Source: Bryobacteraceae bacterium (lineage in GTDB: Bacteria > Acidobacteriota > Terriglobia > Bryobacterales > Bryobacteraceae). Taken from it: DNA of 64,000 nt. The DNA lies in the NCBI GenBank assembly GCA_023384675.1, contig JAHDVK010000018.1:53609-117608 (forward strand), given 5' to 3'. The notes below the pieces were generated by a model that was not told the DNA's origin, did no database searches, and worked only from the letters and a program-made list of their open reading frames with translations. Shown here in pieces: positions 17,487-26,080 of the stretch; position 1 is the first letter of the stretch; each line of letters starts with the position of its first letter. The translations under genes and the position numbers were made by a program.

Positions 17487-18404
17487 TCAGGGTATAAAAC
17501 CCTGATCCGTATTGTACTGGACTGGAGCGGGGATAAACGTCAACACGAAGATGACGGCCGAAAGCACCATCAATGCCCGGCGCCCCGGTCCCAGCGGCGT
17601 GTCGTCCACGACGGCGAAATGCTTGCGGCCGAGCCACGCCATCACCAGGGCCAGCAAAAGCCAGCCGTGAAAATGCGTGAGCGCCCACAAAGCGAACAGG
17701 CCGGCGATAGTGGCCAGCGCCACCCAGCGGTGCTTTTCGCCGAAGCGCGCGTACACCAGATGACCGCCGTCAAACTGGCCCACCGGCAGAAGGTTGAACG
17801 ATGTCGCCAGCAGGCCGATCCATGCCGCGCGCGCCACCGGATGCAGGTTGATGTCGCCCGCCTCGGCGCCCGGAAACAGGAACCATTCCACGGCGCGCAT
17901 CAGCAGCGGCGTGCCGAAGGACACGTCGCTCTGCTCGGACAATCCCGGCGCCACGCGCGACAACGCCAGTCCGATGCCCAGCGCGGGCAGCGTCGCGGCC
18001 ATGCCTGCCAGCGGGCCGGCCACGCCCACATCGAACAGCTCCGCCCGCGAGCGGATCGCCGAACGCAGCCGGATGAAGGCCCCAAACGTTCCGAAACCCA
18101 ATGGAACCGGCAGGAAATACGGCAGACTCGCGCGTATTTGATGAAATTGACAGGCGAAATAATGCCCGAATTCGTGCGCCAGCAGAATCCCGAGCAAGGT
18201 AAGCGAATACGGCAGCCCGTCCAGCAGCAGCGCGGGCTTCCGCCACACCGCCAGGAATATGTAAATGTCGGTCTCGAGATCGAAGGGTGGAAGGTCCGCC
18301 GCGAAATTCTGGGCCAGCCGCGCGCCCAGCGCCGTGGTAGTGAACAACGTCAGCAACAGCAAGGCAGCCTGCAACAGCAGCCGCCCGGCCGGAATTCCGC
18401 GCAC
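17487..18404 (-). CDS. Site-2 protease family protein (M50)
   Basis: This 305-residue membrane protein has the zinc motif HEFGH in the second hydrophobic segment (GILLAHEFGHYFAC, about 75-88). The second site is NLLPVGQFDGGHLVY, which supplies the third zinc ligand. Six or more membrane segments are visible. No PDZ or CBS domain is present, so it belongs to the compact M50 group. Such proteases cut membrane proteins, for example anti-sigma factors, inside the membrane. The window holds two membrane anti-sigma candidates, but no direct link is visible. The start is GTG with GCGAGG nearby, 9 bases after the HU stop. Confidence 0.87.
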   Translation of the reverse strand: MRGIPAGRLLLQAALLLLTLFTTTALGARLAQNFAADLPPFDLETDIYIFLAVWRKPALLLDGLPYSLTLLGILLAHEFGHYFACQFHQIRASLPYFLPVPLGFGTFGAFIRLRSAIRSRAELFDVGVAGPLAGMAATLPALGIGLALSRVAPGLSEQSDVSFGTPLLMRAVEWFLFPGAEAGDINLHPVARAAWIGLLATSFNLLPVGQFDGGHLVYARFGEKHRWVALATIAGLFALWALTHFHGWLLLALVMAWLGRKHFAVVDDTPLGPGRRALMVLSAVIFVLTFIPAPVQYNTDQGFIP

Positions 18405-18413
18405 GCCTCGCCG

Positions 18414-18683
18414 CTAGTCGAGCTGCTGCAGTTCTTTGCCGGGCTTGAATCGTACGGCCTTGCCCGGCGGAATCGCCACTTCGGCGCCGGTCCGCGGATT
18501 GCGGCCGATACCGGTCTTGCGCGGCCGCACATTGAAAATGCCAAAACCGCGGAGCTCAATGCGTTCGCTACGCGACAGTGCGCGCTTCATGGATTCGAAA
18601 ACCGTTTCCACCGCCATTTCCGCCTTGGTCTTGGTGATGCCCGTCCGGTTCACGACTTCGTTGACAATGTCGAGTTTGATCAA
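18414..18683 (-). CDS. hup: HU/IHF family DNA-binding protein
   Basis: The 89-residue protein is a bacterial histone-like protein that bends and compacts DNA. It reads IKLDIVNEVVNRTG at the start, then RIELRGFGIFNVRPRKTGIGRNPRTG, the DNA-binding arm. The start is placed at TTG 18683, because GGGAGG lies 5 bases upstream and the product then begins exactly as the family does; a longer ATG start at 18728 would add 15 unrelated residues. A near-consensus sigma-70 promoter precedes it. It heads the unit that continues into the site-2 protease. Confidence 0.92.
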   Translation of the reverse strand: MIKLDIVNEVVNRTGITKTKAEMAVETVFESMKRALSRSERIELRGFGIFNVRPRKTGIGRNPRTGAEVAIPPGKAVRFKPGKELQQLD

Positions 18684-18727
18684 GCGCGCCTCCCTGTCTG
18701 CCAATTGTGACTGTCTGGCAAAGCCCA

Positions 18728-18756
18728 TGATAAGATTGGCTTTTTGCGCTTGTCAA
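18728..18756 (-). promoter_or_regulatory. Sigma-70 promoter of the HU gene
   Basis: On the minus strand TTGACA (18756-18751) and TTATCA (18733-18728) are separated by exactly 17 bases. Transcription would start near 18720 and give a leader of about 37 bases before the TTG start of HU. This is one of the two best housekeeping promoters in the window. Confidence 0.8.
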
Positions 18757-18795
18757 GCGCACTCCGGCCTAGTTCCAACACTGGGAGGGTTGCTT

Positions 18796-19275
18796 TTGCT
18801 GAAAGAGGCATTCCGAGAAGCCTGCGCCCGCTACGCTACCGGCATCACGGTCGCGACAGTCGCGGACGCCGCCGGCCGCCCGCACGGGCTCACCGCCAAC
18901 TCCTTCAGTTCGGTGAGTTGGGAGCCGCCCATGGTGCTGGTGTGCGTGGATCATCGCGCCACCGCCCATCCGCATTTTATGGCCGCCGAAGCCTTCGCCA
19001 TCAACATTCTCAGTGACCTGCAGCGCGATATTTCCATCCGCTTCGCCGGTCCCGCCGATGAGCGCTTCGAGGGCCTCGCCTGGCATCCGGGCCGCGCCAC
19101 GGGCGCGCCGCTGTTGCCCGGCGTGCTGGCATGGCTTGAATGCGCCACCACGCACCGCGTCGAGGCCGGCGACCACACGGTCTTCATTGGAGAAGTGAAA
19201 GCGGCGGGCGCCGAAGCAGACTCCAACCCGCTGGTGTACTTCCTGCGTCATTACCGCGAGCTGCGGCTCCCTTGA
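18796..19275 (+). CDS. Flavin reductase-like domain protein
   Basis: The 159-residue protein belongs to the flavin reductase/FMN-binding split-barrel family. It begins FREACARYATGITVATVADAAG, and continues with GLTANSFSSVSWEPPMVLVCVDHRA and FAINILSDLQRDIS, all family hallmarks. The C-terminal DHTVFIGEV and PLVYFLRHYREL are also typical. These proteins reduce free flavin with NAD(P)H for a partner monooxygenase, or work alone. TTG at 18796 was chosen because GGGAGGG lies 6 bases upstream. No monooxygenase gene is nearby, so the partner is unknown. It is divergent from the HU gene. Confidence 0.87.
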   Translation: MLKEAFREACARYATGITVATVADAAGRPHGLTANSFSSVSWEPPMVLVCVDHRATAHPHFMAAEAFAINILSDLQRDISIRFAGPADERFEGLAWHPGRATGAPLLPGVLAWLECATTHRVEAGDHTVFIGEVKAAGAEADSNPLVYFLRHYRELRLP

Positions 19276-19287
19276 GCCGGATGGCGG

Positions 19288-19935
19288 CTACACGCGTTCG
19301 CGTTTCGCCGCCAGCTCTTGAATCGCCCGTTCAAGATCCTGCACCCGGCGCGTGAGGTCGTCGATCGTCTGTCCGGTCGGGTCGGGCAGCTTGCCGTGCT
19401 CGAGCATCTCCTCGCCGTCGCTCCGGCTGCGGACGATGCGGCCCGGAATACCCACCACGGTCGATTGCGGCGGGACGGACTTCAGCACCACCGAGCCCGC
19501 TCCGATGCGCACGCAATCGCCGATCTCGATGTTGCCGAGCACCTTCGCGCCGGTGCCAACCACCACCCGGTTGCCCAGCGTGGGATGGCGCTTGCCTTTC
19601 TCTTTGCCCGTGCCCCCCAGCGTGACGCCCTGGTAGATCAGGCAGTCGTCGCCGACGATCGTGGTCTCGCCGATCACGACGCCCATGCCGTGATCGATGA
19701 AAAACCGGCGCCCGATGGTCGCGCCCGGGTGAATCTCGATGCCGGTCATCCAGCGCGCAAACTGGCTCACCACCCGCGGCAGCAGCGGTACGCGCCAACG
19801 GTAGAACTTGTTCGCCAGGCGGTGGAACAGGATCGCGTGAAAGCCGGGGTAACAGAGAAAGATCTCGATGACGCTCTTCGCGGCCGGGTCTTCCCGGAAG
19901 ATGGTCTGGATCTGTTCCCTGATGGTGCGTAGCAT
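19288..19935 (-). CDS. cysE: Serine O-acetyltransferase
   Basis: CysE makes O-acetylserine from serine and acetyl-CoA, the first step of cysteine synthesis. The 215-residue protein has the N-terminal helical part with CYPGFHAILFHRLANKFY, and then the left-handed beta-helix of hexapeptide repeats: GIEIHPGATIGRRFFIDHGMGVVIGETTIVGDDC. The catalytic His lies in DHGMG, and GTGKEKGKRHPTLG forms the loop that binds CoA. It is a short-form CysE. The C-terminus continues with a coiled-coil-like tail (TRRVQDLERAIQELAAKRE), which may affect binding of CysK. Confidence 0.94.
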   Translation of the reverse strand: MLRTIREQIQTIFREDPAAKSVIEIFLCYPGFHAILFHRLANKFYRWRVPLLPRVVSQFARWMTGIEIHPGATIGRRFFIDHGMGVVIGETTIVGDDCLIYQGVTLGGTGKEKGKRHPTLGNRVVVGTGAKVLGNIEIGDCVRIGAGSVVLKSVPPQSTVVGIPGRIVRSRSDGEEMLEHGKLPDPTGQTIDDLTRRVQDLERAIQELAAKRERV

Positions 19936-19977
19936 GGGCAGCCCTTCAATTATGGATGCAATCGGAGAAAAAAAGTA

Positions 19978-20520
19978 TCAAGACGTTCCAATGGCCAGGC
20001 GCAGGGCTTCCGCGGCCGTGCCGGCGGTGACGAACAGGCGGCGGTGGGCGGGCCGGATGAAGTTCTCCGCGCCGGCGTGTTCGAGGAACGAAAGCAGATC
20101 GTTGTAATAGCCGCCCGTATTCAGCAAAACGATGGGTTTCTGATGAAAATCGAGCAGCTTCCAGGTGACGATCTCGAACAGCTCCTCCAGAGTGCCGAAG
20201 CCGCCGGGCAAGGCGATGAAGCCGTCGCTCAGCTCGGCCATCAGGGCCTTGCGGTCGTGCATGGACTCCACTTCGCACAATTCGGTCAGCCCGCCGTGGG
20301 CCACCTCGGGGCGCACGAGCGCGCGCGGGATCACTCCGGTCACCTCGCCGCCGGCGGCCAGCGCCGCGTCGGCCACCGCGCCCATCAGGCCCACATGCGC
20401 GCCGCCGTACACCAGGCGGAAGCCCGCTCGCGCGACCAGCGCGCCCAACTCCCGCGCTGCCGCGAAATACGGCTCTGGAACGTTCGTGCTCGAGCCGCAG
20501 TAAACGCAGATGCTCTTCAT
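19978..20520 (-). CDS. LOG family nucleotide phosphoribohydrolase
   Basis: The 180-residue protein is a Rossmann-fold hydrolase of the LOG (lysine decarboxylase-like) family. It starts ICVYCGSSTN and has the signature PGGFGTLEELFEIVTW together with MHDRKALM. Members cleave nucleoside monophosphates such as cytokinin ribotides or AMP to base and ribose 5-phosphate. No lysine decarboxylase activity is expected despite old annotations. The start ATG overlaps the stop of the upstream exported hypothetical gene by one base (TGATG). Confidence 0.9.
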   Translation of the reverse strand: MKSICVYCGSSTNVPEPYFAAARELGALVARAGFRLVYGGAHVGLMGAVADAALAAGGEVTGVIPRALVRPEVAHGGLTELCEVESMHDRKALMAELSDGFIALPGGFGTLEELFEIVTWKLLDFHQKPIVLLNTGGYYNDLLSFLEHAGAENFIRPAHRRLFVTAGTAAEALRLAIGTS

Positions 20521-21359
20521 CAGGGGCGCCCGTTGCGGGGGAAAGCGTCGGTCTGAAAGCCCACGCCCGCGCGCGTCGTTCGATGCCAGGGAACCTTGAA
20601 ACTCAGCAGGTTGGCCATGGACCGGGAGGGGTTGAACAGGCTGCGAATGACCATTCGGATATAGCGGTTGTGGATTCGGCGTTCGAGCGGGATGATCAGC
20701 CTCGCATCGGCGAAGTCCTCCACCACCAGCGTCGCCAGCCCTAGCGTGGGCGTGATTACCAGGTCCACCGCGCCTTTGGTGCCGGGTTCCAGGCCGACGT
20801 TGCCGAAGGCGGCCTCGCCCAGCGGCCCCAGTTCGTAATGCGTGCTCGCCACTGTCATCCACGCCATCGACTTGAAGCGGCTCTGCCAGTAGTCCTTCGA
20901 CTTGAAGTCCGTGGGGATGTACTTCTCGCGGGTGTGATTGTTCAGATAAGTGAACCCGTACACCGCCCCTTGCAGGGGATGGCCCAGGTAGTTCGCCACC
21001 CACTCGTCGCCGTCATGCCAGCCGCTGAATCCCTTGATGGAATCGAGGTAATCGCGGACGAAAGGGCCACGGATGTTCCGGCGCGTCTTTTCCTGCATTC
21101 CAAACCTGTAGCCGTGCTGAAGTCCCAGAAACAGGCCGTTTTGCAGCAGAAGCGGCTTCCATTGCAGGCTTCCCTCGGCGGGCACTTCGTAGCCGGTGTG
21201 GGGTGAGGGACGGAGGTTGGAAGCGGAATCGCCATTGTGCTTTGGATTCTCGGAAGCTACTGCTTCTTCAACCTTTTCCGGCGAGCCTGGCTCATCGTAG
21301 GCGGGGAGAATCGGGGCGGACAGCACGGAAAGCGCAAGCAGGAAGGAGAAAAGCCTCAT
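20520..21359 (-). CDS. Exported hypothetical protein, possible envelope protein
   Basis: This 279-residue protein has a clear signal peptide (MRLFSFLLALSVLSAPILPAYDE). A low-complexity segment (about 25-60) follows, and then a mixed region with WKPLLLQNGLFLGLQHGYRF, GHPLQGAVYGFTYLNNH and many aromatic residues. The second half has TLGLATLVVEDFADARLIIPLERR. I do not recognise a characterised family. A mixed, aromatic-rich composition with a signal peptide suits a periplasmic or outer-membrane location. It is read just upstream of, and coupled to, the LOG-family gene, which tells little about its job. Confidence 0.6.
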   Translation of the reverse strand: MRLFSFLLALSVLSAPILPAYDEPGSPEKVEEAVASENPKHNGDSASNLRPSPHTGYEVPAEGSLQWKPLLLQNGLFLGLQHGYRFGMQEKTRRNIRGPFVRDYLDSIKGFSGWHDGDEWVANYLGHPLQGAVYGFTYLNNHTREKYIPTDFKSKDYWQSRFKSMAWMTVASTHYELGPLGEAAFGNVGLEPGTKGAVDLVITPTLGLATLVVEDFADARLIIPLERRIHNRYIRMVIRSLFNPSRSMANLLSFKVPWHRTTRAGVGFQTDAFPRNGRP

Positions 21360-21550
21360 AAGCCAATGAACGGGTGCGCGGCGTCGCGCGTTGCCAGTAA
21401 TCTTCAGACTCCCATATCCGGCCCCGGCGCTTCAACTCTCGGCCATTGTGGCGGCGCTCGCTTTTTGACAAAATAGGCGGCGATCCCGATCGCACTTTCG
21501 AGGCGGCGGCGATGTTTGATCCCGGTCCCCACAGGGAGGATGTCACACAA

Positions 21551-22465
21551 ATGAGATTCGCATTTACCGCCGCAACGCTGCTTGCGGCCTTGCTCTGGTG
21601 CGCCCCCGCTCAGGCGCAGCTCGGACTGTTCAACAACGATATGCGCCGCGCCATGACCCGCGATTGGAAGGGCGAACGGTTCCCCGACGGCCGCCCGAAG
21701 GTGCCGGATGCCTTGCTCCAGCGCATGAAGACCGTTTCGGCCGAGGAGGCCTGGGGGACGCTTCGGCGCCATGGCTACCGGCTTCAGTTCGAACCCGGCT
21801 GGCAGACGATCAACGTGGTCTCCGGCGGCGAGCGCCTGGTGGGACGCGCCGTGACGGCTGTGTTCGTGCCGCAGCGGCCGGACTTCAACGACTTCGTGAT
21901 CGAGATGGCGGCGAAAGAGGGCAAGACTTCGCGCGCCCAAAACACTTGGGTGATCGATGGGCTGGTAAAAGACGACGTCATGGTGGTGGACCTGTTCGGC
22001 AAAATCAAGGATGGCACCATCATCGGCGACAACCTGGCCACCATGATCATGACCCGCGCGGGCACCGGCCTCGTGGTGGATGGGGCCGTGAGGGACGTCA
22101 CGGGAATCATGGAAATCAAGGGCTTTAAGGTTTTCGCCCGCGGCTTCGATCCTTCCGCCCTCGCCGAAACCACGCTCGCCGGCATCAACGTGCCGATCCG
22201 CATCGGCAACGCCACCGTGCTGCCGGGCGATATCGTCATCTCCGACCCCTCGGGCATCACCTTCGTCCCCGCTCACCTCGCGGAAAAGGTTGCGGACGAT
22301 TCCGAACTCACGCAGTTGCGCGACCGCTGGGGCCACCAGATGTTGCGCGAGCAGAAATACAACTCCGGTCAGATCGACACGCAATGGACTCCGCAGATGA
22401 TCGAGGAGTTCAACAAATGGGCCGAAGCGCAGGGATCGAAGATGCGCATGAAACCACGCGAATAG
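21551..22465 (+). CDS. Exported RraA-like protein
   Basis: The 304-residue protein has a signal peptide (MRFAFTAATLLAALLWCAPAQAQ) and an RraA-fold domain: VSGGERLVGRAVTAVFVP, VVDLFGKIKDGTIIGDNLATMIMTRAGTGLVVDGAVRD, and the RIGNATVLPGDIVISD near the end. RraA-type proteins include RNase E inhibitors and divalent-metal aldolases/decarboxylases for oxaloacetate or HMG. A signal peptide rules out an RNase role here, so a lyase acting on an organic acid outside the cytoplasm is more likely. GGGAGGA precedes the ATG by 10 bases. The enolase-superfamily gene follows after 19 bases, which supports a shared sugar-acid pathway. Confidence 0.75.
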   Translation: MRFAFTAATLLAALLWCAPAQAQLGLFNNDMRRAMTRDWKGERFPDGRPKVPDALLQRMKTVSAEEAWGTLRRHGYRLQFEPGWQTINVVSGGERLVGRAVTAVFVPQRPDFNDFVIEMAAKEGKTSRAQNTWVIDGLVKDDVMVVDLFGKIKDGTIIGDNLATMIMTRAGTGLVVDGAVRDVTGIMEIKGFKVFARGFDPSALAETTLAGINVPIRIGNATVLPGDIVISDPSGITFVPAHLAEKVADDSELTQLRDRWGHQMLREQKYNSGQIDTQWTPQMIEEFNKWAEAQGSKMRMKPRE

Positions 22466-22484
22466 CGCAAAAAGGAGCCTCCGA

Positions 22485-23855
22485 ATGACTCAAAAATGGC
22501 TAAAAAACCGCTTCCAGACGTCTCGCAGACGATTTCTCGGCTCCGCCGCCGGGGCCGCCGCCCTGGGCGCCTTCTGGACCGAGCAGGATCTCCAGGGCTG
22601 GCAGCAGAATGTCCGCACGGCCTCGAAACCCTCCGATCTGAAGATCACCGACTTGCGCGTGGCCCACGTTGTGGGCGCACCGATGCGCTGCCCGCTGATC
22701 CGGCTCGAGACCAACCAGGGCATTCATGGCCTGGGCGAGGTGCGCGACGGCGCTTCCCCCACTTATGCGCTGATGCTCAAGTCGCGGCTGGTGGGCGAGA
22801 ACCCCTGCGACGTCGATCGCATCTTCCGCAAAATCAAGCAGTTCGGCTTCCACGCGCGGCAGGCTGGCGGCGTCTGCGGCATCGAAATGGCGCTGTGGGA
22901 TCTGGCCGGCAAAGCCTACAACGTGCCCGCCTACCAGATGCTCGGCGGCAAGTTTCGCGAGGATATCCGGCTTTATTGCGACACTACCGAGTCTTCCGAT
23001 CCGAAGGTTTACGGCCAGCGGCTCAAACAGCGGCGCGACGAAGGTTTCACGTTCCTGAAGATGGATTTGGGCGTCCGCCTCGTTGAAAAGATCCCCGGCA
23101 CGGTCACCGCCCCGCTGGGAGTCAGTTCTCGCACCACTTCCCGGATCGAGCACATGTTCACGGGCATGGAGCTGACCGAAAAAGGCGTGGCGTTGATGGC
23201 CGATTACTGCGGCGCGGTGCGCGAGGCTGTCGGCTGGGATATTCCGCTCGCCGCCGACCACTTCGGCCACATCGGCGTGAACTCCTGCATCCGGCTCGGC
23301 AAGGCGCTCGAAAAGTACAACCTCGCATATCTGGAGGACATGATCCCCTGGATGTACACCGATTTGTGGAAGCAGATCACCGACGCGGTGAATATCCCCA
23401 CACTGACGGGCGAGGACATCTACCTCAAGGAGCCGTTCATCGAGCTCTGCAAGGCGCACGCGGTGGACATGATTCACCCTGACCTGGCCAGTTCCGGCGG
23501 CCTGCTCGAGACCAAGAAGATCGGCGACATGGCGATGGAGTACGGCCACGCGATGATGATGCACTTCGCCGGCACGCCGGTGAGCTTCATGGCCAACCTG
23601 CACTGCGCGGCGGCGACGGAGAACTTCATCGCGCTTGAATTCCACTCGCAGGAAGTGCCCTGGTGGGAGGACATGGTCACCGGCATTCCGAAGCCCATCG
23701 TGAACAAGGGCTTCGCAAAGGTTCCGCAAGGCCCTGGGCTCGGCGTGGAGCTGAACGACGAGGTCGTGAAACAGCACCTCGCCCCTGGCACCAGCTACTT
23801 CGCCCCCTCCACGGAGTGGGACAACGAACGAAGCTGGGACCGGCTGTATAGCTGA
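22485..23855 (+). CDS. Tat-exported mandelate racemase/muconate lactonizing family enzyme
   Basis: This 456-residue protein starts with a twin-arginine signal (SRRRFLGSAAGAAALGAFW, about 14-32). The rest is an enolase-superfamily enzyme: LIRLETNQGIHGLGEVRDG in the capping domain, CGIEMALWDLAGKAYNVP, then barrel metal ligands in PLAADHFGH (Asp), NLAYLEDMIPW (Glu) and TLTGEDIYL (Glu), with a likely catalytic His in MMMHFAGTP. The general reaction is abstraction of the proton next to a carboxylate, usually followed by dehydration of a sugar acid. The substrate cannot be told. It is co-transcribed with the RraA-like gene, and the pair could form a sugar-acid dehydratase/aldolase module. Confidence 0.83.
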   Translation: MTQKWLKNRFQTSRRRFLGSAAGAAALGAFWTEQDLQGWQQNVRTASKPSDLKITDLRVAHVVGAPMRCPLIRLETNQGIHGLGEVRDGASPTYALMLKSRLVGENPCDVDRIFRKIKQFGFHARQAGGVCGIEMALWDLAGKAYNVPAYQMLGGKFREDIRLYCDTTESSDPKVYGQRLKQRRDEGFTFLKMDLGVRLVEKIPGTVTAPLGVSSRTTSRIEHMFTGMELTEKGVALMADYCGAVREAVGWDIPLAADHFGHIGVNSCIRLGKALEKYNLAYLEDMIPWMYTDLWKQITDAVNIPTLTGEDIYLKEPFIELCKAHAVDMIHPDLASSGGLLETKKIGDMAMEYGHAMMMHFAGTPVSFMANLHCAAATENFIALEFHSQEVPWWEDMVTGIPKPIVNKGFAKVPQGPGLGVELNDEVVKQHLAPGTSYFAPSTEWDNERSWDRLYS

Positions 23856-24064
23856 GTGCGCCGCCGTACCACAGTCGCCCGGATTGCCGGCGCCGGGGTG
23901 TTCCGCGACTTGGAGCGCCCCGATCCGGACTGCTATCGGGCTTGTACGAGGATCCAGGGTTCACTTATAGAACGCCTTCGGGGTGGCTGCCACCTGGCGG
24001 GATTCAGAAAAAATCCCGGGTTACCACAAGCCCGCCGCCTGAACGGCCCAACTAAGCTGGAGTT

Positions 24065-25378
24065 GTGCAACGCATTCTTCTATTCGCTATCCTGCTGGTC
24101 CTGATCGGGGCGCCGGCCCTGCTCTACTTCCTCTCCTCGTCCACGGATCTGGCTCTGGAGCCGGACGTATCTGTTCTCGGCGCCTCGAGCAAAGTCGGTG
24201 TGCGCGCCGCGAACCCGCATGGGGTGCGGGCGCTCCGCGTAAAGCTGGAACAGGACGCGGCGCTGACGACCGCGTCGGTCGAGGCTCCCGCCGATCGCTG
24301 GCTGTTCTGGAGGCGCAATGAACCGCCCGCCACCTTCGAGGTGAAGGTGACCGCCGATCCCCGCCAGGGCTTCCGTTCCGGACCGGCGAAGCTGACTGCC
24401 GAAACGATCTCGAACGACTTTCGCGGCCGAACCAATACGCTGGTCCGCGACGTGGAAATCAACCTCGCCCCGCCAAAGCTCAACGTCACGGGCGACATGA
24501 TGTACATCAACCAGGGCGGCGCGGGCCTGGCGGCCTTCAGCGTTTCCGGCTATTGGACCGAGGCGGGCGTGCGCGTGGGATCCCAGGAATTCCGCAGCTT
24601 TCCCGTGCCCGGCGGCTCTTCGGAGAATGAACGTTTCTGCCTGTTCGTGTTTCCGTGGGACGCACCTGCCACCGAAAAGCCGGTGGTGTTCGCACGTAAT
24701 CCGGCGGGGATGCAGGTTGAAACCGGGTTCCCTCATAAGTTGTTCGAGAAGAACTGGCGGCGCCGCCAGCTTCCCGTCTCCGAGGCCTTCCTCGAAAAGA
24801 TCGTTCCGCGGCTCGATCCCAACGGCCAGGGTCCGCTGCTCGAACGTTTCCTGCGCATCAACCGGGAAATGCGCCGGTCCAACAACCAGAGTCTTGCGGA
24901 CCTCAGGCTGCAGACAGAACCCGGTTTCCTGTGGGAGAACCCGTTCGAGCAGCTCTCGAACACGCAGGTGGAAGCCCTGTTCGCTGACATCCGAAGCTAC
25001 ATCTATCAAGGCCAGAAGGTGGACGAGCAGGTGCACCTGGGCTTCGATCTGTCGAAGGTGGCGCGCGCGCCCGTGGTGGCCGGCAATCACGGTAAGGTGA
25101 TTTTCGCGGGAGAGCTGGGCATCTACGGGCAGTGCGTGGTGCTGGACCACGGCTTTGCATTGCAATCGATCTATGCGCACCTGAGCGAGATTTCCGTCCA
25201 GGTGGGGCAGCAGGTCCGTCGCGGCGATCCGCTTGGCCGCTCGGGCGAAACGGGCCTCGCGGGCGGCGATCATCTGCATTTCGGCATGCAGATCGACGGC
25301 GTGCAGACCAACCCGCTGGAGTGGTGGGACCGCAAGTGGATCCAGGAAAAAATCCTGGACCGCCTGCCCTCGCGCTGA
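24065..25378 (+). CDS. M23 family metallopeptidase
   Basis: The 437-residue protein has an N-terminal membrane anchor (MQRILLFAILLVLIGAPALLYFL), a long region of beta-type sequence (about 30-290), and a C-terminal M23 (LytM-like) domain. The zinc motif HxxxD is seen in VHLGFDLS, the middle His in IYAHLSEI and the HxH motif in DHLHFGM, so the active site is complete. The domain cuts peptidoglycan cross-bridges in the periplasm. The start is GTG with TGGAG 4 bases upstream. It stands alone between the enolase-family gene and tdk; the extra N-terminal region is not recognised and may set target or partner. Confidence 0.87.
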   Translation: MQRILLFAILLVLIGAPALLYFLSSSTDLALEPDVSVLGASSKVGVRAANPHGVRALRVKLEQDAALTTASVEAPADRWLFWRRNEPPATFEVKVTADPRQGFRSGPAKLTAETISNDFRGRTNTLVRDVEINLAPPKLNVTGDMMYINQGGAGLAAFSVSGYWTEAGVRVGSQEFRSFPVPGGSSENERFCLFVFPWDAPATEKPVVFARNPAGMQVETGFPHKLFEKNWRRRQLPVSEAFLEKIVPRLDPNGQGPLLERFLRINREMRRSNNQSLADLRLQTEPGFLWENPFEQLSNTQVEALFADIRSYIYQGQKVDEQVHLGFDLSKVARAPVVAGNHGKVIFAGELGIYGQCVVLDHGFALQSIYAHLSEISVQVGQQVRRGDPLGRSGETGLAGGDHLHFGMQIDGVQTNPLEWWDRKWIQEKILDRLPSR

Positions 25379-25408
25379 TTCGATGCCACATCGCGTATTC
25401 TGGTCTGC

Positions 25409-26035
25409 ATGGATTTCGTCACCGGCCACATGGGCTGGATCGAGGTGGTCTGCGGGCCGATGTTTTCGGGCAAGAGCGAAGAGGTGATCCGCCGGCTGCG
25501 CCGCGCCATGATCGCGCGCAAACGCGTGCAGGTCTTCAAGCCCGCGCTGGACCGGCGCTATTCCGACGACGAGATCGTCAGCCACGCCGATTCGCGCATG
25601 AAGAGCGAGGTAGTGGACTCCGCCGCGGGCATCCTCGCGCAGCTCGACTGGCGCACTCAGGTGGTTGGGGTGGACGAAGCCAATTTCTTTGGTGCGGCAC
25701 TCGTGCAGGTGGCGCAGCAGCTCGCCGATTCCGGCAAACAGGTGATCATCGCGGGCCTCGATACCGATTACATGGGCCGCCCCTTCACGCCGATGCCCGA
25801 CCTGCTCTGCCTGGCCGAATCCATCACCAAGACACTGGCGATTTGTGTCCGCTGCGGCAATCCCGCAAAGCACACGCAGCGGCTGGCGGGCGGCGACGAA
25901 CTGATCGTGGTGGGAGCGCTCGGCGCCTATGAAGCCCGCTGCCGGCGATGTTTCGAGCCGGGCATCCCGAAGCAGGAGACCTTTGATTTCGTGCGCGCAG
26001 CGCGGCTGGCGGAACCCGCCGGCGAGGCCCCCTGA
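25409..26035 (+). CDS. tdk: Thymidine kinase (type II)
   Basis: The enzyme phosphorylates thymidine with ATP for salvage. The 208-residue protein has the P-loop GPMFSGKSEEVIRRLRR (about 15-31) and the Walker B-like VVGVDEANFF. The lasso region follows, and zinc is bound by two CxxC pairs (CVRC and CRRC). GLDTDYMGRPFTPMPDLLCLAE is the usual substrate-loop sequence, with YEARCRRCF near the C-terminus. The length is normal. It stands between the M23 peptidase and a secreted hypothetical gene with short gaps, and could be transcribed with either. Confidence 0.96.
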   Translation: MDFVTGHMGWIEVVCGPMFSGKSEEVIRRLRRAMIARKRVQVFKPALDRRYSDDEIVSHADSRMKSEVVDSAAGILAQLDWRTQVVGVDEANFFGAALVQVAQQLADSGKQVIIAGLDTDYMGRPFTPMPDLLCLAESITKTLAICVRCGNPAKHTQRLAGGDELIVVGALGAYEARCRRCFEPGIPKQETFDFVRAARLAEPAGEAP

Positions 26036-26080
26036 ACGGCCTGCTTGCCGTGCGCAGCCGCAATCGCTAAGTTGAAACTG

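Noticed and set aside
22500..23777. Long minus-strand open frame opposite the enolase-superfamily gene
   Set aside because: It has a His/Val/Asp-rich, low-information translation and no ribosome binding site; the plus-strand enzyme is complete.
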